A stretch of 64,000 bases of DNA from the NCBI RefSeq assembly GCF_030123325.1, contig NZ_CP126106.1:4616001-4680000 (forward strand), given 5' to 3'. Below, one piece after another: positions 34,480-42,748 of the stretch. The notes below the pieces were generated by a model, which was not told the origin of the DNA, did no database searches, and was given only the letters and a program-made list of their open reading frames with translations. Every line of letters begins with the position of its first letter. Positions within the stretch are counted from its first letter, which is position 1. This DNA is from Peribacillus simplex (GTDB lineage Bacteria > Bacillota > Bacilli > Bacillales > DSM-1321). The position numbers and the translations under genes were made by a program.

Positions 34480-35220
34480 TTAAAGTGTGACAATAATCGG
34501 ACCATTTTTAGTAAGGATAATCGTATGTTCCAATTGTGCTACATAGCTTTTTTCTGTCGCATAGGTCCAACCGTCTTCTTTCTGGAATACTTCTTCTTCA
34601 AGGGTTGAGATAAATGGTTCGAATGCGATAACCATCCCTTCCTTTAATAGTTCATTATCCCATGGATCATTATAATTACAAATATGGTCAGGCGCTTCGT
34701 GTATTCCACGTCCTACACCATGTCCTGTAAGGTTTTTGATAACGGTGAATCCATGCTGTCTCGCTGTTTCGAATACCGCTTTTCCGATTCTGCTTTTTTT
34801 GGCACCGGGTTTCGCTTTCTTAAGACCTGCTTCAAATGCCTTTTTGGCAACGTCGCATAATTTCGTTAATACTTCTTCTCCTTCCCCTACTACAAATGAG
34901 ATTCCTGTATCTGCGAAATAACCGTTCTTTGAAGCAGATACATCTATATTCACTAGATCCCCTTCATGAATAACCCGATGACCCGGAATTCCGTGTGCCA
35001 CTTCTTCATTAGTACTAATGCAAGTATAGCCTGGAAAATCATATTCACCTTTTGGAGCTGAAACTGCACCCGCCTTTTCTAAAAGTTCTCCAGCTACATC
35101 ATCAAGTTCTTTGGTCGTTATCCCTGGAATTGTTCTTTTTACCAATTCATCTCTAATGGAGGCAACGATTTTGCCAATTTCCTTCAAACCATTAAAATCC
35201 TCTTCTGTTTTTGCAATCAT
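34480..35220 (-). CDS. map: type I methionine aminopeptidase (second-copy type, YflG-like)
   Basis: A 246-residue metallopeptidase removing N-terminal Met. Metal ligands appear in order: VNIDVSASKNGYFADTG (two Asp), LTGHGVGRGIHEAP (His), IAFEPFIS (Glu) and LEHTIILT (Glu). AGGTAGGA precedes the ATG. The gene stands outside the ribosomal-protein cluster where the main map lies in Bacillus, so it is probably the accessory copy, like B. subtilis YflG (inference). Confidence 0.9.
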   Translation of the reverse strand: MIAKTEEDFNGLKEIGKIVASIRDELVKRTIPGITTKELDDVAGELLEKAGAVSAPKGEYDFPGYTCISTNEEVAHGIPGHRVIHEGDLVNIDVSASKNGYFADTGISFVVGEGEEVLTKLCDVAKKAFEAGLKKAKPGAKKSRIGKAVFETARQHGFTVIKNLTGHGVGRGIHEAPDHICNYNDPWDNELLKEGMVIAFEPFISTLEEEVFQKEDGWTYATEKSYVAQLEHTIILTKNGPIIVTL

Positions 35221-35285
35221 TTTATCCTACCTCATTATCTTTTATTATCTAAAATCCTTAAGCTAAGTAAGTATTAATTGTACCT

Positions 35286-35618
35286 TTATTTTCGCGAAAA
35301 ATAAAAGCAATGTAAATGATTTGGTACAATATCCCTTTTTACAAAGTTACTCGAGAGTCCTAATGATGTTTTTCCATATGCATTACAGGCTACGGAAAAA
35401 GCATGATCTGCCAAAGCGTAAATAACTGCCCCGTGAACCGTTCCATATGCATTTACCATAGTGCCTTGCACTTCTAACGTTGCTTCTGCAGTACCTGCCT
35501 CGAATTTCGTTAACTGAATGCCTAACGACTGAGCATACGGATCGTTTTTCACTTGCTCATGAATTTGTTCATAGTGTTTTTCATGAATTTGAGACTCATC
35601 AATTTTCTTCTTCACCAT
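35286..35618 (-). pseudogene. PaaI-family hotdog thioesterase, C-terminally truncated
   Basis: The first ~95 residues are a normal PaaI/YdiI-type hotdog thioesterase: DPYAQSLGIQL, ATLEVQGTMVNAYGTVHGAVIYALADHAFSVACNAYGKTSLGLSSN. After SSN the sequence turns into NHLHCFYFSRK and stops at 110 residues, about 25-30 short of the usual length and lacking the last two strands. A good start site (GGGGTAGGTA) remains. Probably inactive, though a short functional protein is not excluded. Confidence 0.65.
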
Positions 35619-35647
35619 TACCTACCCCTTCCAATACCATTATCAAT

Positions 35648-35980
35648 TTAGAAAACCAATTGAACCAACATCATGTAGACAATCGTTCCCCCCGCTATGG
35701 AAAGGAGCATCATTTTCTTCCAAAAGTGAAGCAGTGCAACTACCGCTATCGCCATAAATTCAGGGATGCCGTGACTTCCGGATTGTAAGCTCACATCCTT
35801 TAAACAATAAATGACCAAAAGCCCAATTACCGCGGATGGCAGGATTTTACCGAGATACTGTACATATTTCGGTGTGGGTTTACCTGATGGGAAAACGATG
35901 AATGGAAGAAACCTTGTAAGCATTGTGCCCAGTACAACCATTGCTATTGTAATGATTTGCTGCGTTAAATCCATTGTCAT
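35648..35980 (-). CDS. azlD: AzlD, branched-chain amino acid exporter subunit
   Basis: A 110-residue membrane protein with about four helices, matching AzlD: TMLTRFLPFIVFPSGKPTPKYVQYLGKILPSAVIGLLVIYCLKD. With AzlC it exports branched-chain amino acids and analogues. It overlaps AzlC by 4 bases (ATGA). The pair is divergent from a MocR-type regulator with shared-looking operator dyads between. Confidence 0.92.
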   Translation of the reverse strand: MTMDLTQQIITIAMVVLGTMLTRFLPFIVFPSGKPTPKYVQYLGKILPSAVIGLLVIYCLKDVSLQSGSHGIPEFMAIAVVALLHFWKKMMLLSIAGGTIVYMMLVQLVF

Positions 35981-36690
35981 ACGGTCTTGACCTCAACTTT
36001 CTCTAATGGCTTTCTAAGTAAGGTGAGTACCCCCAAAATTGAAAACATGGCAGGGATGATGAAATTGTTTCCGCCAAAAATAATAAGACAGACTGCTGAC
36101 AGCCCAAGCCCTGCGAGAGCACTATGATGGTTTTTCTCTTTCATCCACTGTTCAATGAAAATGACTACAAAGAGGGCCGTCATAACAAAATCGAGTCCTT
36201 CTGTGTTGAATTTGACAAGAGAGCCAAAAATGCCGCCAATCGCTGATCCCATCACCCAATAGGAATGATTGAGCAGTGTCACGAAGAACATGAACCAGCC
36301 CTTGTCTACATCCTTCGGAACATCAACGGTACAATTGATGGAAAAAGACTCATCGCAAAGCCCAAAAATCAGATACAGCTTTTTTTTCCCGGTCCCCCTG
36401 TACTTATCCAGCATGGAAATGCCATAAAACAAATGCCGTGCATTCACCATTAATGTTAGAAAAAGTGCATTAATCGGATTGAATGCGACAAGCAATAAAT
36501 TGGCTGCAATAAACTCCATTGATCCTGCGAATATTGTAAGACTCATCAATATCGGGTAAATCGCACTGAAACCTAATGAATTCATAAAGATCCCATAAGC
36601 GATGCCTAAAAATAAAAAACCTGCAAAAATGGGCATTGTGTACGGAAAGGCCGCACGAAATGCAGGTAGCATTTGAGTTCTTTTTTTCAT
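35977..36690 (-). CDS. azlC: AzlC, branched-chain amino acid exporter subunit
   Basis: A 237-residue membrane protein with the AzlC motif FLFLGIAYGIFMNSLGFS and FAGSMEFIAANLLL, plus NARHLFYGISML and FGLCDESFSI. The ATG at 36690 has an AGGATGTGAT site; the further upstream ATG lies inside an operator dyad and is rejected. Operon with azlD. Probably regulated by the divergent MocR protein at 36910. Confidence 0.92.
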   Translation of the reverse strand: MKKRTQMLPAFRAAFPYTMPIFAGFLFLGIAYGIFMNSLGFSAIYPILMSLTIFAGSMEFIAANLLLVAFNPINALFLTLMVNARHLFYGISMLDKYRGTGKKKLYLIFGLCDESFSINCTVDVPKDVDKGWFMFFVTLLNHSYWVMGSAIGGIFGSLVKFNTEGLDFVMTALFVVIFIEQWMKEKNHHSALAGLGLSAVCLIIFGGNNFIIPAMFSILGVLTLLRKPLEKVEVKTV

Positions 36691-36737
36691 ATAAATCACA
36701 TCCTGATGGCTAAATTTATTTAAACTTAACATAGAAA

Positions 36738-36769
36738 ATCCGTACAAAAAACAAGTTAATTGTATGGAT
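36738..36769. promoter_or_regulatory. MocR-type operator dyad, azlC side
   Basis: ATCCGTACAA-12 nt-TTGTATGGAT, a 10-bp inverted repeat with one mismatch. A second dyad with the same half-site and the same 12-base spacer lies before the divergent regulator gene (36857-36890). Confidence 0.65.
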
Positions 36770-36785
36770 TACAATTTAAATAAAA

Positions 36786-36811
36786 TACCCCCATTTCATC
36801 AAAATGGGGGT
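36786..36811. terminator. hairpin between divergent azlCD and MocR genes
   Basis: TACCCCCATTT-CATC-AAATGGGGGTA. It is placed between the two operator dyads, an unusual site for a terminator. It could insulate the divergent promoters. Confidence 0.5.
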
Positions 36812-36856
36812 ACTGATAGATGTTCCTTATATAAATCATCCCGTTTCATCATTAGA

Positions 36857-36890
36857 ATTCCATACAAAAAATGATATGATTGTATGGAAT
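36857..36890. promoter_or_regulatory. MocR-type operator dyad, regulator side
   Basis: ATTCCATACAA-12 nt-TTGTATGGAAT, a perfect 11-bp inverted repeat 20 bases before the MocR start codon. Confidence 0.68.
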
Positions 36891-36909
36891 AAGGTAGTAG
36901 AGGTGAAGC

Positions 36910-38298
36910 ATGCCAGTAAATTCATTTGACAATTATCCAATGTCTTGGAAACCTGATAAGAAAGCATTAAAGCGCCCTTTTTATAAATCTCTTGCAGCAT
37001 TACTTGAACAAGATATAACAAATGGTTTTTTAGCACCTGGAACAAAGTTGCCTCCGCAGCGAGAATTGGCAGATTTTCTTGATTTAAACTTCACCACCAT
37101 TACCCGTTCCTACAAAATATGCGAGGTAAAGGGATTAATATATGCCGTTACGGGAAGCGGAACCTTTGTGGCTCCCAATGCCAATCGTTCTATAACCATT
37201 TCCGTGGATAAAACGGCAAATAGCATCGATCTTGGTTTTGTGGCATCTTTTGAGCAAACCAATGATATTGTATCAGAAACCATTCAAAAAACCGTGAACA
37301 AAAGTTATTTGGAGCAGCTGCTGAATTACAACGACCCGACTGGTATTCCCCATCAAAAAACAGCAGCGCTAAACTGGATGGAATCTTTCGGCATCCATGC
37401 GGATCAAGAGCATATAGCAATCGTTTCCGGTGCCCAAAATGCATTGGCAGTTGCCTTGGCTGCCCTGTTTGAGCCTGGCAAGAGAATTGCAACCGACTTA
37501 TACACCTATTCAAACTTCATCGAGTTGGCAAAGATGTTCCATATTAAGTTAGTGCCCATTCCCGGAGACCAGTTCGGCATGCTGCCAGATGAACTTGAAA
37601 AGCAGTGTTGCCAAACAAATATTGACGGCATTTTTCTGATGCCCTCTTGCAACAATCCAACCACAATCATGATGTCAGATATTCGAAAGCAAGAAATAGC
37701 TGCGGTCATCCGTAAGCATCGTTTAATTTTGATTGAGGATGATATCCATGCATTTCTGACGGCAGGCATCATCTCCGATTACCGGCAGCCCATGTACCAG
37801 TTGCTTCCAGAACAGAGCATTTATATTCTCGGTACCTCTAAGTCAATATGTTCTGGATTAAGAGTTGCCTATATGGTCTATGGGGATGCATTCCGCGAGA
37901 AAATTTCCCAGGCCATTTTCAACATAAATGTAAAGACCTCTTCTTTTGATGCAGAGGTTATCACGGAGCTTATCCTATCAGGAAAGGCTCATGAAATTGT
38001 TTCTCAAAAGAAACAGCTTGCACTGACTGCAAATGACATTTATTCGGAATATTTCCCTTTAAGAAAGGATGTTGGACATCCTCTCAGTCTTTATCGTTGG
38101 CTTCCCATTCAAGGACATAACGATGCGTTACAGCTGGAAACGGATCTGAAAAGGCGCGGTATTCGAGTTTTTCATTCCAATCGTTTCCAAAGCGGGCAGA
38201 CCACCCCTGATATGTTTTTGCGTATTGCACTTTCTTCCACAAACTCATTTGATGAGTTAAAAATAGGATTAGACATATTAAAACAGTACCTTAACTGA
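36910..38298 (+). CDS. MocR-type GntR/aminotransferase regulator
   Basis: A 462-residue regulator with an N-terminal GntR winged helix (LPPQRELADFLDLNFTTITRSYKICEVKG) fused to a type I aminotransferase-like domain. The PLP-binding Lys is in ILGTSKSICSGLR and the Asp/Asn region in SCNNPTT and IEDDIHAF. Such proteins sense PLP-linked amines or amino acids. It is divergent from azlCD and both promoters carry the same dyad, so control of the exporter and autoregulation are likely (inference). AGAGGTG precedes the ATG. Confidence 0.9.
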   Translation: MPVNSFDNYPMSWKPDKKALKRPFYKSLAALLEQDITNGFLAPGTKLPPQRELADFLDLNFTTITRSYKICEVKGLIYAVTGSGTFVAPNANRSITISVDKTANSIDLGFVASFEQTNDIVSETIQKTVNKSYLEQLLNYNDPTGIPHQKTAALNWMESFGIHADQEHIAIVSGAQNALAVALAALFEPGKRIATDLYTYSNFIELAKMFHIKLVPIPGDQFGMLPDELEKQCCQTNIDGIFLMPSCNNPTTIMMSDIRKQEIAAVIRKHRLILIEDDIHAFLTAGIISDYRQPMYQLLPEQSIYILGTSKSICSGLRVAYMVYGDAFREKISQAIFNINVKTSSFDAEVITELILSGKAHEIVSQKKQLALTANDIYSEYFPLRKDVGHPLSLYRWLPIQGHNDALQLETDLKRRGIRVFHSNRFQSGQTTPDMFLRIALSSTNSFDELKIGLDILKQYLN

Positions 38299-38330
38299 TT
38301 CAAAGATCGGAAAATCGAATTTTTTAAAAA

Positions 38331-38553
38331 GGCTGTTTTCGTAAAGATTGTTATTTTTAAAACGAAACGATTTAAGGTTGATTGGAGCGGATTGCGAGAC
38401 TCCTGCGGGGGCAGCGGGACAGGTGAGACCCCACAGGCGTTCACGCCGAGGAGGCTCACCGCCCGCCCCGCGGAAAGCGAGCATCTGGAGGGGAAAGGAA
38501 ATCAACCACACCGCTTTACTTGGTAAATAGCAACAAAGTATGCGAAAACAGCC
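38331..38553 (+). mobile_element. MITE-like repeat A, copy 5
   Basis: A 223-bp copy with a small internal duplication (GGAAA repeated before the AATCAACC arm). Exact 8-bp flanking duplication TTTAAAAA at 38323-38330 and 38554-38561. It lies 32 bases after the MocR stop codon. Confidence 0.87.
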
Positions 38554-38691
38554 TTTAAAAAACATTCCAGTCGATTTCAGAAATCTAAAAAACTATTAAG
38601 AAAACCGATGAGCCATTCCACCCCCTCAAGACTATCGCCAAAAGGGAAAAAAAGTCAGTTTTCCTATAGTTTTTTATTTAAAAAACGTTCC

Positions 38692-38816
38692 AGTTGATTG
38701 GAACGGAAGGTATGAGACTCCTGCTTAGAAAAGCGCGTCCAAGGGAGACCCCGCAGGCAAGCGCCGAGGAGGCTACCGGACCGCCCGCGGAAAGCGAGTG
38801 CCTAGAGTGGAAATCA
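38692..38816 (+). repeat. repeat B, stand-alone GC-rich core
   Basis: About 125 bp, starting AGTTGATTGGAACGG and ending GGAAATCAAA. It is clearly related to the inside of repeat A (GAGACTCCTGC, GAGACCCC, GCCGAGGAGGCT, CGCGGAAAGCGAG) but lacks the GGCTSTTTTCG outer ends. No flanking duplication was recognised. Confidence 0.65.
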
Positions 38817-38829
38817 AATTGTATAACCC

Positions 38830-39516
38830 TCATAAAGTGAATGTCCCACCATGATAACAATAGTAACTATCAGCTTTAAGATCTTTAATCTTACTTAAAG
38901 ACTGTTCCGCTTCCTCGACATTTAAACAAAATTGTGGATTGGCTATGCCTAATTCATGATTCTCTTTAACAGCTGCATCACCTGATATTACACTTTTTAA
39001 ACTTGGAAAATATAATGAAATATGCCCTGAAGTATGCCCTGGTGTTGCCACTACCCTGCATTCGTCATCTAAAATCAAATCACCATCATGTACCTTTTCA
39101 TCAATTGAAACATGCTTCAATTTCTTTAATTGTTGTATAAACCATTTACCGAATTCGATTTCTTCATTTGGCATATTTTCTAGCATTCCTTCGGCTTGAA
39201 CCAATCTCTCTGACTTCATTTCACCACTAATAAATTTCGATTCAACTTCACTAGCCATAATGTTAATAGAAGGATACTTTTCCTTGAATTCAAATAAGGA
39301 ACCTATATGATCAATATCATAATGAGTGATGATTATATTCTTTAAATTCTTCATTTCATAACCATTTTTTATCATTTCATATTCAATTAAAGGTAAAAAA
39401 TTAGGATAACCTGTATCGACCAAAGTTAGTTCATCCTTCAAAATAATCAAGCTAGGATTAATGTAGTTTTTTTGCCCATTAAATTCAAATTCAATTGGCA
39501 GTTCTATTATCTTCAT
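38830..39516 (-). CDS. MBL-fold metallo-hydrolase
   Basis: A 228-residue metallo-beta-lactamase-superfamily hydrolase. ITHYDIDHIGS is a variant of the HxHxDH metal motif, with Tyr in place of the usual second His position. VVATPGHTSGHISLY carries the next His, GDAAV the bridging Asp and YCYHGG the last His. AGGAGG precedes the ATG. A 12-bp palindrome (39543-39554) lies upstream. Substrate unknown. Confidence 0.85.
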   Translation of the reverse strand: MKIIELPIEFEFNGQKNYINPSLIILKDELTLVDTGYPNFLPLIEYEMIKNGYEMKNLKNIIITHYDIDHIGSLFEFKEKYPSINIMASEVESKFISGEMKSERLVQAEGMLENMPNEEIEFGKWFIQQLKKLKHVSIDEKVHDGDLILDDECRVVATPGHTSGHISLYFPSLKSVISGDAAVKENHELGIANPQFCLNVEEAEQSLSKIKDLKADSYYCYHGGTFTL

Positions 39517-39542
39517 TTTTCCTCCTCCAACTCCCCGATTTG

Positions 39543-39554
39543 ATATCCGGATAT
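39543..39554. promoter_or_regulatory. 12-bp palindrome upstream of the MBL gene
   Basis: ATATCCGGATAT, perfect, 27 bases before the start codon. Candidate operator; no adjacent regulator. Confidence 0.35.
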
Positions 39555-39683
39555 TCTATATATTCTCCAACTATTAATTTTAACAAAATCTTCCTTTCAT
39601 TGCATAACTAAAAGGTTGATGCAACGACCTTGTTATTGAAGTAAAGCACCTGTTAGTTCAAAAAGAAACCCTGTAACATATTT

Positions 39684-39717
39684 AAAGGGATACTAAGTAG
39701 GCAGTATCCCTTTTTTA
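39684..39717 (-). terminator. intrinsic terminator of the Nudix gene
   Basis: AAAGGGATACT/AGTATCCCTTT stem with T/A runs on both sides. Confidence 0.75.
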
Positions 39718-39729
39718 AGTAAGGCTGGT

Positions 39730-40179
39730 TCATGAAATATATGTCTGGCCATTTTTGTAAGTGAATGCATGGTTTCCTTCTTGTTTCAATAAAACCGGCA
39801 AATACTGCGCGACCATCTCGGCAATTCCGAGATTAAGCGGATGAAGTATCCAATCAATGGATTTCCAATCAAGAATGCCTTCCCGCGTTTTTTTCGGTGT
39901 TTCATATATTAAATCTGCATCTGCCATATACAAATATACATATATTCCATCCAATTTACCTTCTGGAGTTTCCCAGGTTACCGTTCCTTTAGAAAAAAAG
40001 GTTCCTACCTCTATGCCCGTTTCCTCTAATACCTCACGCCGGGCACCTATATCAGGTGTTTCACCTTTCTCGATTTTGCCCCCCACCCCGTTCCAAACAC
40101 CCATAATAGGAGCTTTCTCCCGATTAAGCATGAGAAGTTCATCATTCTTCTTTACAAAACAAACCGTATACTTAAACAT
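39730..40179 (-). CDS. Nudix hydrolase (MutT-like)
   Basis: A 149-residue nucleoside-diphosphate-X hydrolase. The complete Nudix box spans GGKIEKGETPDIGARREV and LEETGIEVG. The N-terminal KYTVCFVKKNDELLMLNREKAP resembles 8-oxo-dGTP diphosphatases. It stands alone, with a terminator behind it and a tandem-repeat array upstream. Substrate is not certain. Confidence 0.87.
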   Translation of the reverse strand: MFKYTVCFVKKNDELLMLNREKAPIMGVWNGVGGKIEKGETPDIGARREVLEETGIEVGTFFSKGTVTWETPEGKLDGIYVYLYMADADLIYETPKKTREGILDWKSIDWILHPLNLGIAEMVAQYLPVLLKQEGNHAFTYKNGQTYIS

Positions 40180-40227
40180 TGTTCAAAGTGACCCCTTTAT
40201 CGTTAATTACCTACATGGCAGTGTGCT

Positions 40228-40386
40228 GTTTACCCGTGATTTTTCGCTTTTACTCGTGAATTTCCACTATTTACTCGTGAATTTGCGTTTTACTCGTGGA
40301 TTCGCGCCATTTACTCGTGAGTTTGCGCTATTTACTCGTGAGTTTTGCTGTTTTACTCGTGAGTTTCCGCCGTTTACTCGTGAGTT
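40228..40386 (+). repeat. TTTACTCGTGA tandem array 1 (8 units)
   Basis: Eight imperfect units of about 19-23 bases sharing TTTACTCGTGA. They fill most of the gap between the Nudix gene and the LOG gene. The reverse complement core TCACGAGTAA occurs in two other arrays (49558-49636, 63229-63553). Confidence 0.85.
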
Positions 40387-40464
40387 AGATAATTCAAGTT
40401 TAACAAATCCCCTTGAATTTTGTATGATAAGAAAGGAAGATTACTAAGTGGGAGATGTGATATT

Positions 40465-41046
40465 TTGAAAAGTCTAGCTGTATTTTGTGGATCAAGCAAA
40501 GGTGCATCTGCTGTCTATGTAGAAGAGGCTAAAAAACTGGGTGCAGAACTGGCAAAACGTAGTATTACCCTTGTCTACGGGGGCTCAAGTGTAGGAATCA
40601 TGGGTGCAGTTGCAGATTCCGTTCTGGAGGCAGGCGGAAAAGTAATTGGAGTCATGCCAGATTTTCTAGAAAAAAAAGAAATAGCGCATAAGAGCTTAAC
40701 CGAACTGATCGTCGTGGAATCCATGCATGAAAGAAAAGCAAAAATGGCTGAGCTTGCAGATGGGTTCATGGCTTTGCCAGGCGGGCCAGGAACATTGGAA
40801 GAATTCTTTGAGATTTTCACTTGGGCTCAGCTTGGTCTTCATCAAAAACCTTGCGGACTCTTGAATATCAATCACTATTATGATCCTTTGGTCGCTTTAT
40901 TCAATCATATGTCCGACGAACAGTTCCTGCATGAAAAATTCCGTTCCATGGCACTGGTAGATGTTGATCCAAAAGGACTTCTTGATCAATTTAATACATA
41001 TGAACCGCCAACCGTAAAAACTTTCATTACCGAAAAACAAACCTGA
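40465..41046 (+). CDS. LOG family protein (TIGR00730 / YvdD-like)
   Basis: A 193-residue Rossmann-fold protein with the LOG motif PGGPGTLEEFFE and the N-terminal AVFCGSSKG. Family members hydrolyse nucleoside 5'-monophosphates (cytokinin-type phosphoribohydrolase). The TTG at 40465 follows GGGAGATGTG and gives the canonical N-terminus KSLAVFCGSS, so it is preferred to the upstream ATG. A strong terminator follows. Confidence 0.88.
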   Translation: MKSLAVFCGSSKGASAVYVEEAKKLGAELAKRSITLVYGGSSVGIMGAVADSVLEAGGKVIGVMPDFLEKKEIAHKSLTELIVVESMHERKAKMAELADGFMALPGGPGTLEEFFEIFTWAQLGLHQKPCGLLNINHYYDPLVALFNHMSDEQFLHEKFRSMALVDVDPKGLLDQFNTYEPPTVKTFITEKQT

Positions 41047-41053
41047 TCATAAA

Positions 41054-41095
41054 AAACAACCGGCCAAGATCAATAATGACCTTGGCCGGTTGTAA
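41054..41095 (+). terminator. intrinsic terminator of the LOG gene
   Basis: ACAACCGGCCAAG with its exact complement across a 12-base loop. Confidence 0.75.
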
Positions 41096-41117
41096 TAAAC
41101 TGCTGCCTACTTAATGG

Positions 41118-41540
41118 TTAGGTAAATATCAGGTTTAAATAATCTCCATGCCCTTTACTGAGCTGCACTTCATGTTCGGATGAAATCCAGAAGAAATGGA
41201 ATGTCAGCCCCTCTTCATCTCCTCCACCCGTTGGCTGATGGTCCCATTCATCAGGAACATTGTATACACTTAATTGATAAAAATATCTATTATGTATGGC
41301 ACCGTCGGCGTTCTCCCAAAAATCTTCCGCAATTAATTCTTCCACATGAAAATTTTCCAGACCTGTTTCTTCTTTCATTTCCCTAATCACTGCTTGGTAA
41401 GCATCTTCTTGAGGCTTCACTGTTCCCTTTGGTATCTGTATACCCGCTTCCTTAATGGGATGTTGAAAAACCAATACCTGTGTTTTTCCATTATTGATTC
41501 TTGTCACATACCCGTAAGCCTTTTTTATCGGTATCACCAT
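41118..41540 (-). CDS. Nudix hydrolase
   Basis: About 140 residues. The Nudix box is GTVKPQEDAYQAVIREMKEETGL. The protein begins VIPIKKAYGYVTRINNGKTQVLVFQ, typical of small Bacillus Nudix proteins. The start is one of two adjacent ATGs after CGGGGG. It lies 28 bases downstream of fabZ, same strand, with no terminator seen between. Substrate unknown. Confidence 0.84.
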   Translation of the reverse strand: MVIPIKKAYGYVTRINNGKTQVLVFQHPIKEAGIQIPKGTVKPQEDAYQAVIREMKEETGLENFHVEELIAEDFWENADGAIHNRYFYQLSVYNVPDEWDHQPTGGGDEEGLTFHFFWISSEHEVQLSKGHGDYLNLIFT

Positions 41541-41567
41541 CATTCCCCCGTTATTGCACATGTCAGA

Positions 41568-41993
41568 TCAATCACCAAAAGCAAATACGAGCTCTGTCTC
41601 GCATACAGTTTGTCCGTCGACAGTTGCCCTTCCTTTTCCTTTACCGATAGGACCTTTCAAGCGAGTAATCTCTACTTCTAAACGTAATTGGTCCCCTGGC
41701 CTTACTTGCTTTTTAAAGCGACATCCATCGATTCCAGCCAAAAGCCCGATCCGCCCTTTATTTTCTTCTTTTGTAAGCATGACAACAGCACTTACCTGCG
41801 CTAAAGCCTCCACGATCAATACACCTGGCATCACTGGGTAATTTGGAAAGTGACCAGCAAAAAACTCTTCATTTGCTGTTACATTTTTAATGGCCACCGC
41901 CCTCTTTCCTTCTTCCAATTCCAGTACTCCATCAACTAAAAGAAATGGATAGCGATGCCTGATAATGTCTTTGATTTCTTGGATATCAATCAA
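41568..41993 (-). CDS. fabZ: 3-hydroxyacyl-ACP dehydratase FabZ
   Basis: A hotdog-fold dehydratase of fatty acid elongation, about 141 residues. HRYPFLLVD, the catalytic His in FAGHFPNYPVMPGVL and Glu in LIVEALAQ are all present. A TTG at 41993 preceded by GGGGGA gives the N-terminus IDIQEIKDII, matching the family; the ATG five codons upstream lies on the ribosome site itself and is less likely. It is near a Nudix gene and a BcrC-like phosphatase. Confidence 0.88.
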   Translation of the reverse strand: MIDIQEIKDIIRHRYPFLLVDGVLELEEGKRAVAIKNVTANEEFFAGHFPNYPVMPGVLIVEALAQVSAVVMLTKEENKGRIGLLAGIDGCRFKKQVRPGDQLRLEVEITRLKGPIGKGKGRATVDGQTVCETELVFAFGD

Positions 41994-42097
41994 TATTAAG
42001 TCCCCCATTGCAATGGATTGCTTTCACTTTATTTTACCATCCAGCATCATCATATGGATATTTTTGTATTTATCACACTGCACTTCATTCAACAAAA

Positions 42098-42125
42098 AAA
42101 GGCTGCCTAAGCAACCCGTTTTTTT
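42098..42125 (-). terminator. intrinsic terminator of the PAP2 gene
   Basis: GGTTGC-TTAG-GCAGCC hairpin followed by seven T on the minus strand. Confidence 0.65.
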
Positions 42126-42133
42126 GATTCCGC

Positions 42134-42748
42134 TTATAAATCCTTTGCTTTTTTTTCCTTCGGTTTTGTTAACGGGGATAGAACCATTTGTTCATATCTC
42201 TCATAACCCCCTAATAATTTATGAATCAAACCTATTTTAGGAACAACAAGGTAAACCGCCAATCCTGAAATGGTGCTCAGGATAGCTCCTGCCAGCACAT
42301 CCGCCGGAAAGTGGACGCCTACCCAAATACGGGAAATGCCAACCAGGAAAGCCAGCATGATCCATAACAACCACCACCCTCTTTTGAAAAGCCAAAAGGA
42401 AACGCAAAACGAGAAAAACAAGATGGTATGGTCGCTTGGAAATGAATTATCCACTGCTTTTTCAATTAACTTATTAACATTGGTCAATTCAGCAAATGGC
42501 TGATTGTTTGAATGCAATTTCCCTGCCATTTTTCCCATCATTTCAGCTATTACAAATGTAACCATCCCACAAACAACCATCATTCTACTCTGTTCACTTC
42601 GAGTGAACCATATTACGATGACTGCTAAAGCCAAGAAAAATACCATGTACTCGGCAATGAAAATGGCAGAAGGGTTTAAATAATCGTATTGTTTCCCTAA
42701 GTCATTGATCATCCTAAATACATGGATATTCAGCTCAAAAAAATCCAT
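42134..42748 (-). CDS. PAP2 family undecaprenyl-diphosphatase (BcrC-like)
   Basis: A 204-residue membrane phosphatase with five or six helices. The three PAP2 motifs are K/RxxQP-like (GKLHSNNQPF, with Asn-Gln where RP is common), SFPSDHT, and SRIWVGVHFPADVLAG. BcrC homologues recycle undecaprenyl diphosphate for wall synthesis and give bacitracin tolerance. The first motif differs from the usual RP. Basic C-terminal tail (KPKEKKAKDL). Confidence 0.85.
   Translation of the reverse strand: MDFFELNIHVFRMINDLGKQYDYLNPSAIFIAEYMVFFLALAVIVIWFTRSEQSRMMVVCGMVTFVIAEMMGKMAGKLHSNNQPFAELTNVNKLIEKAVDNSFPSDHTILFFSFCVSFWLFKRGWWLLWIMLAFLVGISRIWVGVHFPADVLAGAILSTISGLAVYLVVPKIGLIHKLLGGYERYEQMVLSPLTKPKEKKAKDL

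Noticed and set aside
36786..36811. Terminator belonging to an unseen gene between azlC and MocR
   Set aside because: The interval is too short for a gene and holds only the two operator dyads and this hairpin.
40228..40386. CRISPR array
   Set aside because: The units are imperfect throughout with no unique spacers and no cas genes nearby; they are plain degenerate tandem repeats. The same applies to the arrays at 49558 and 63229.
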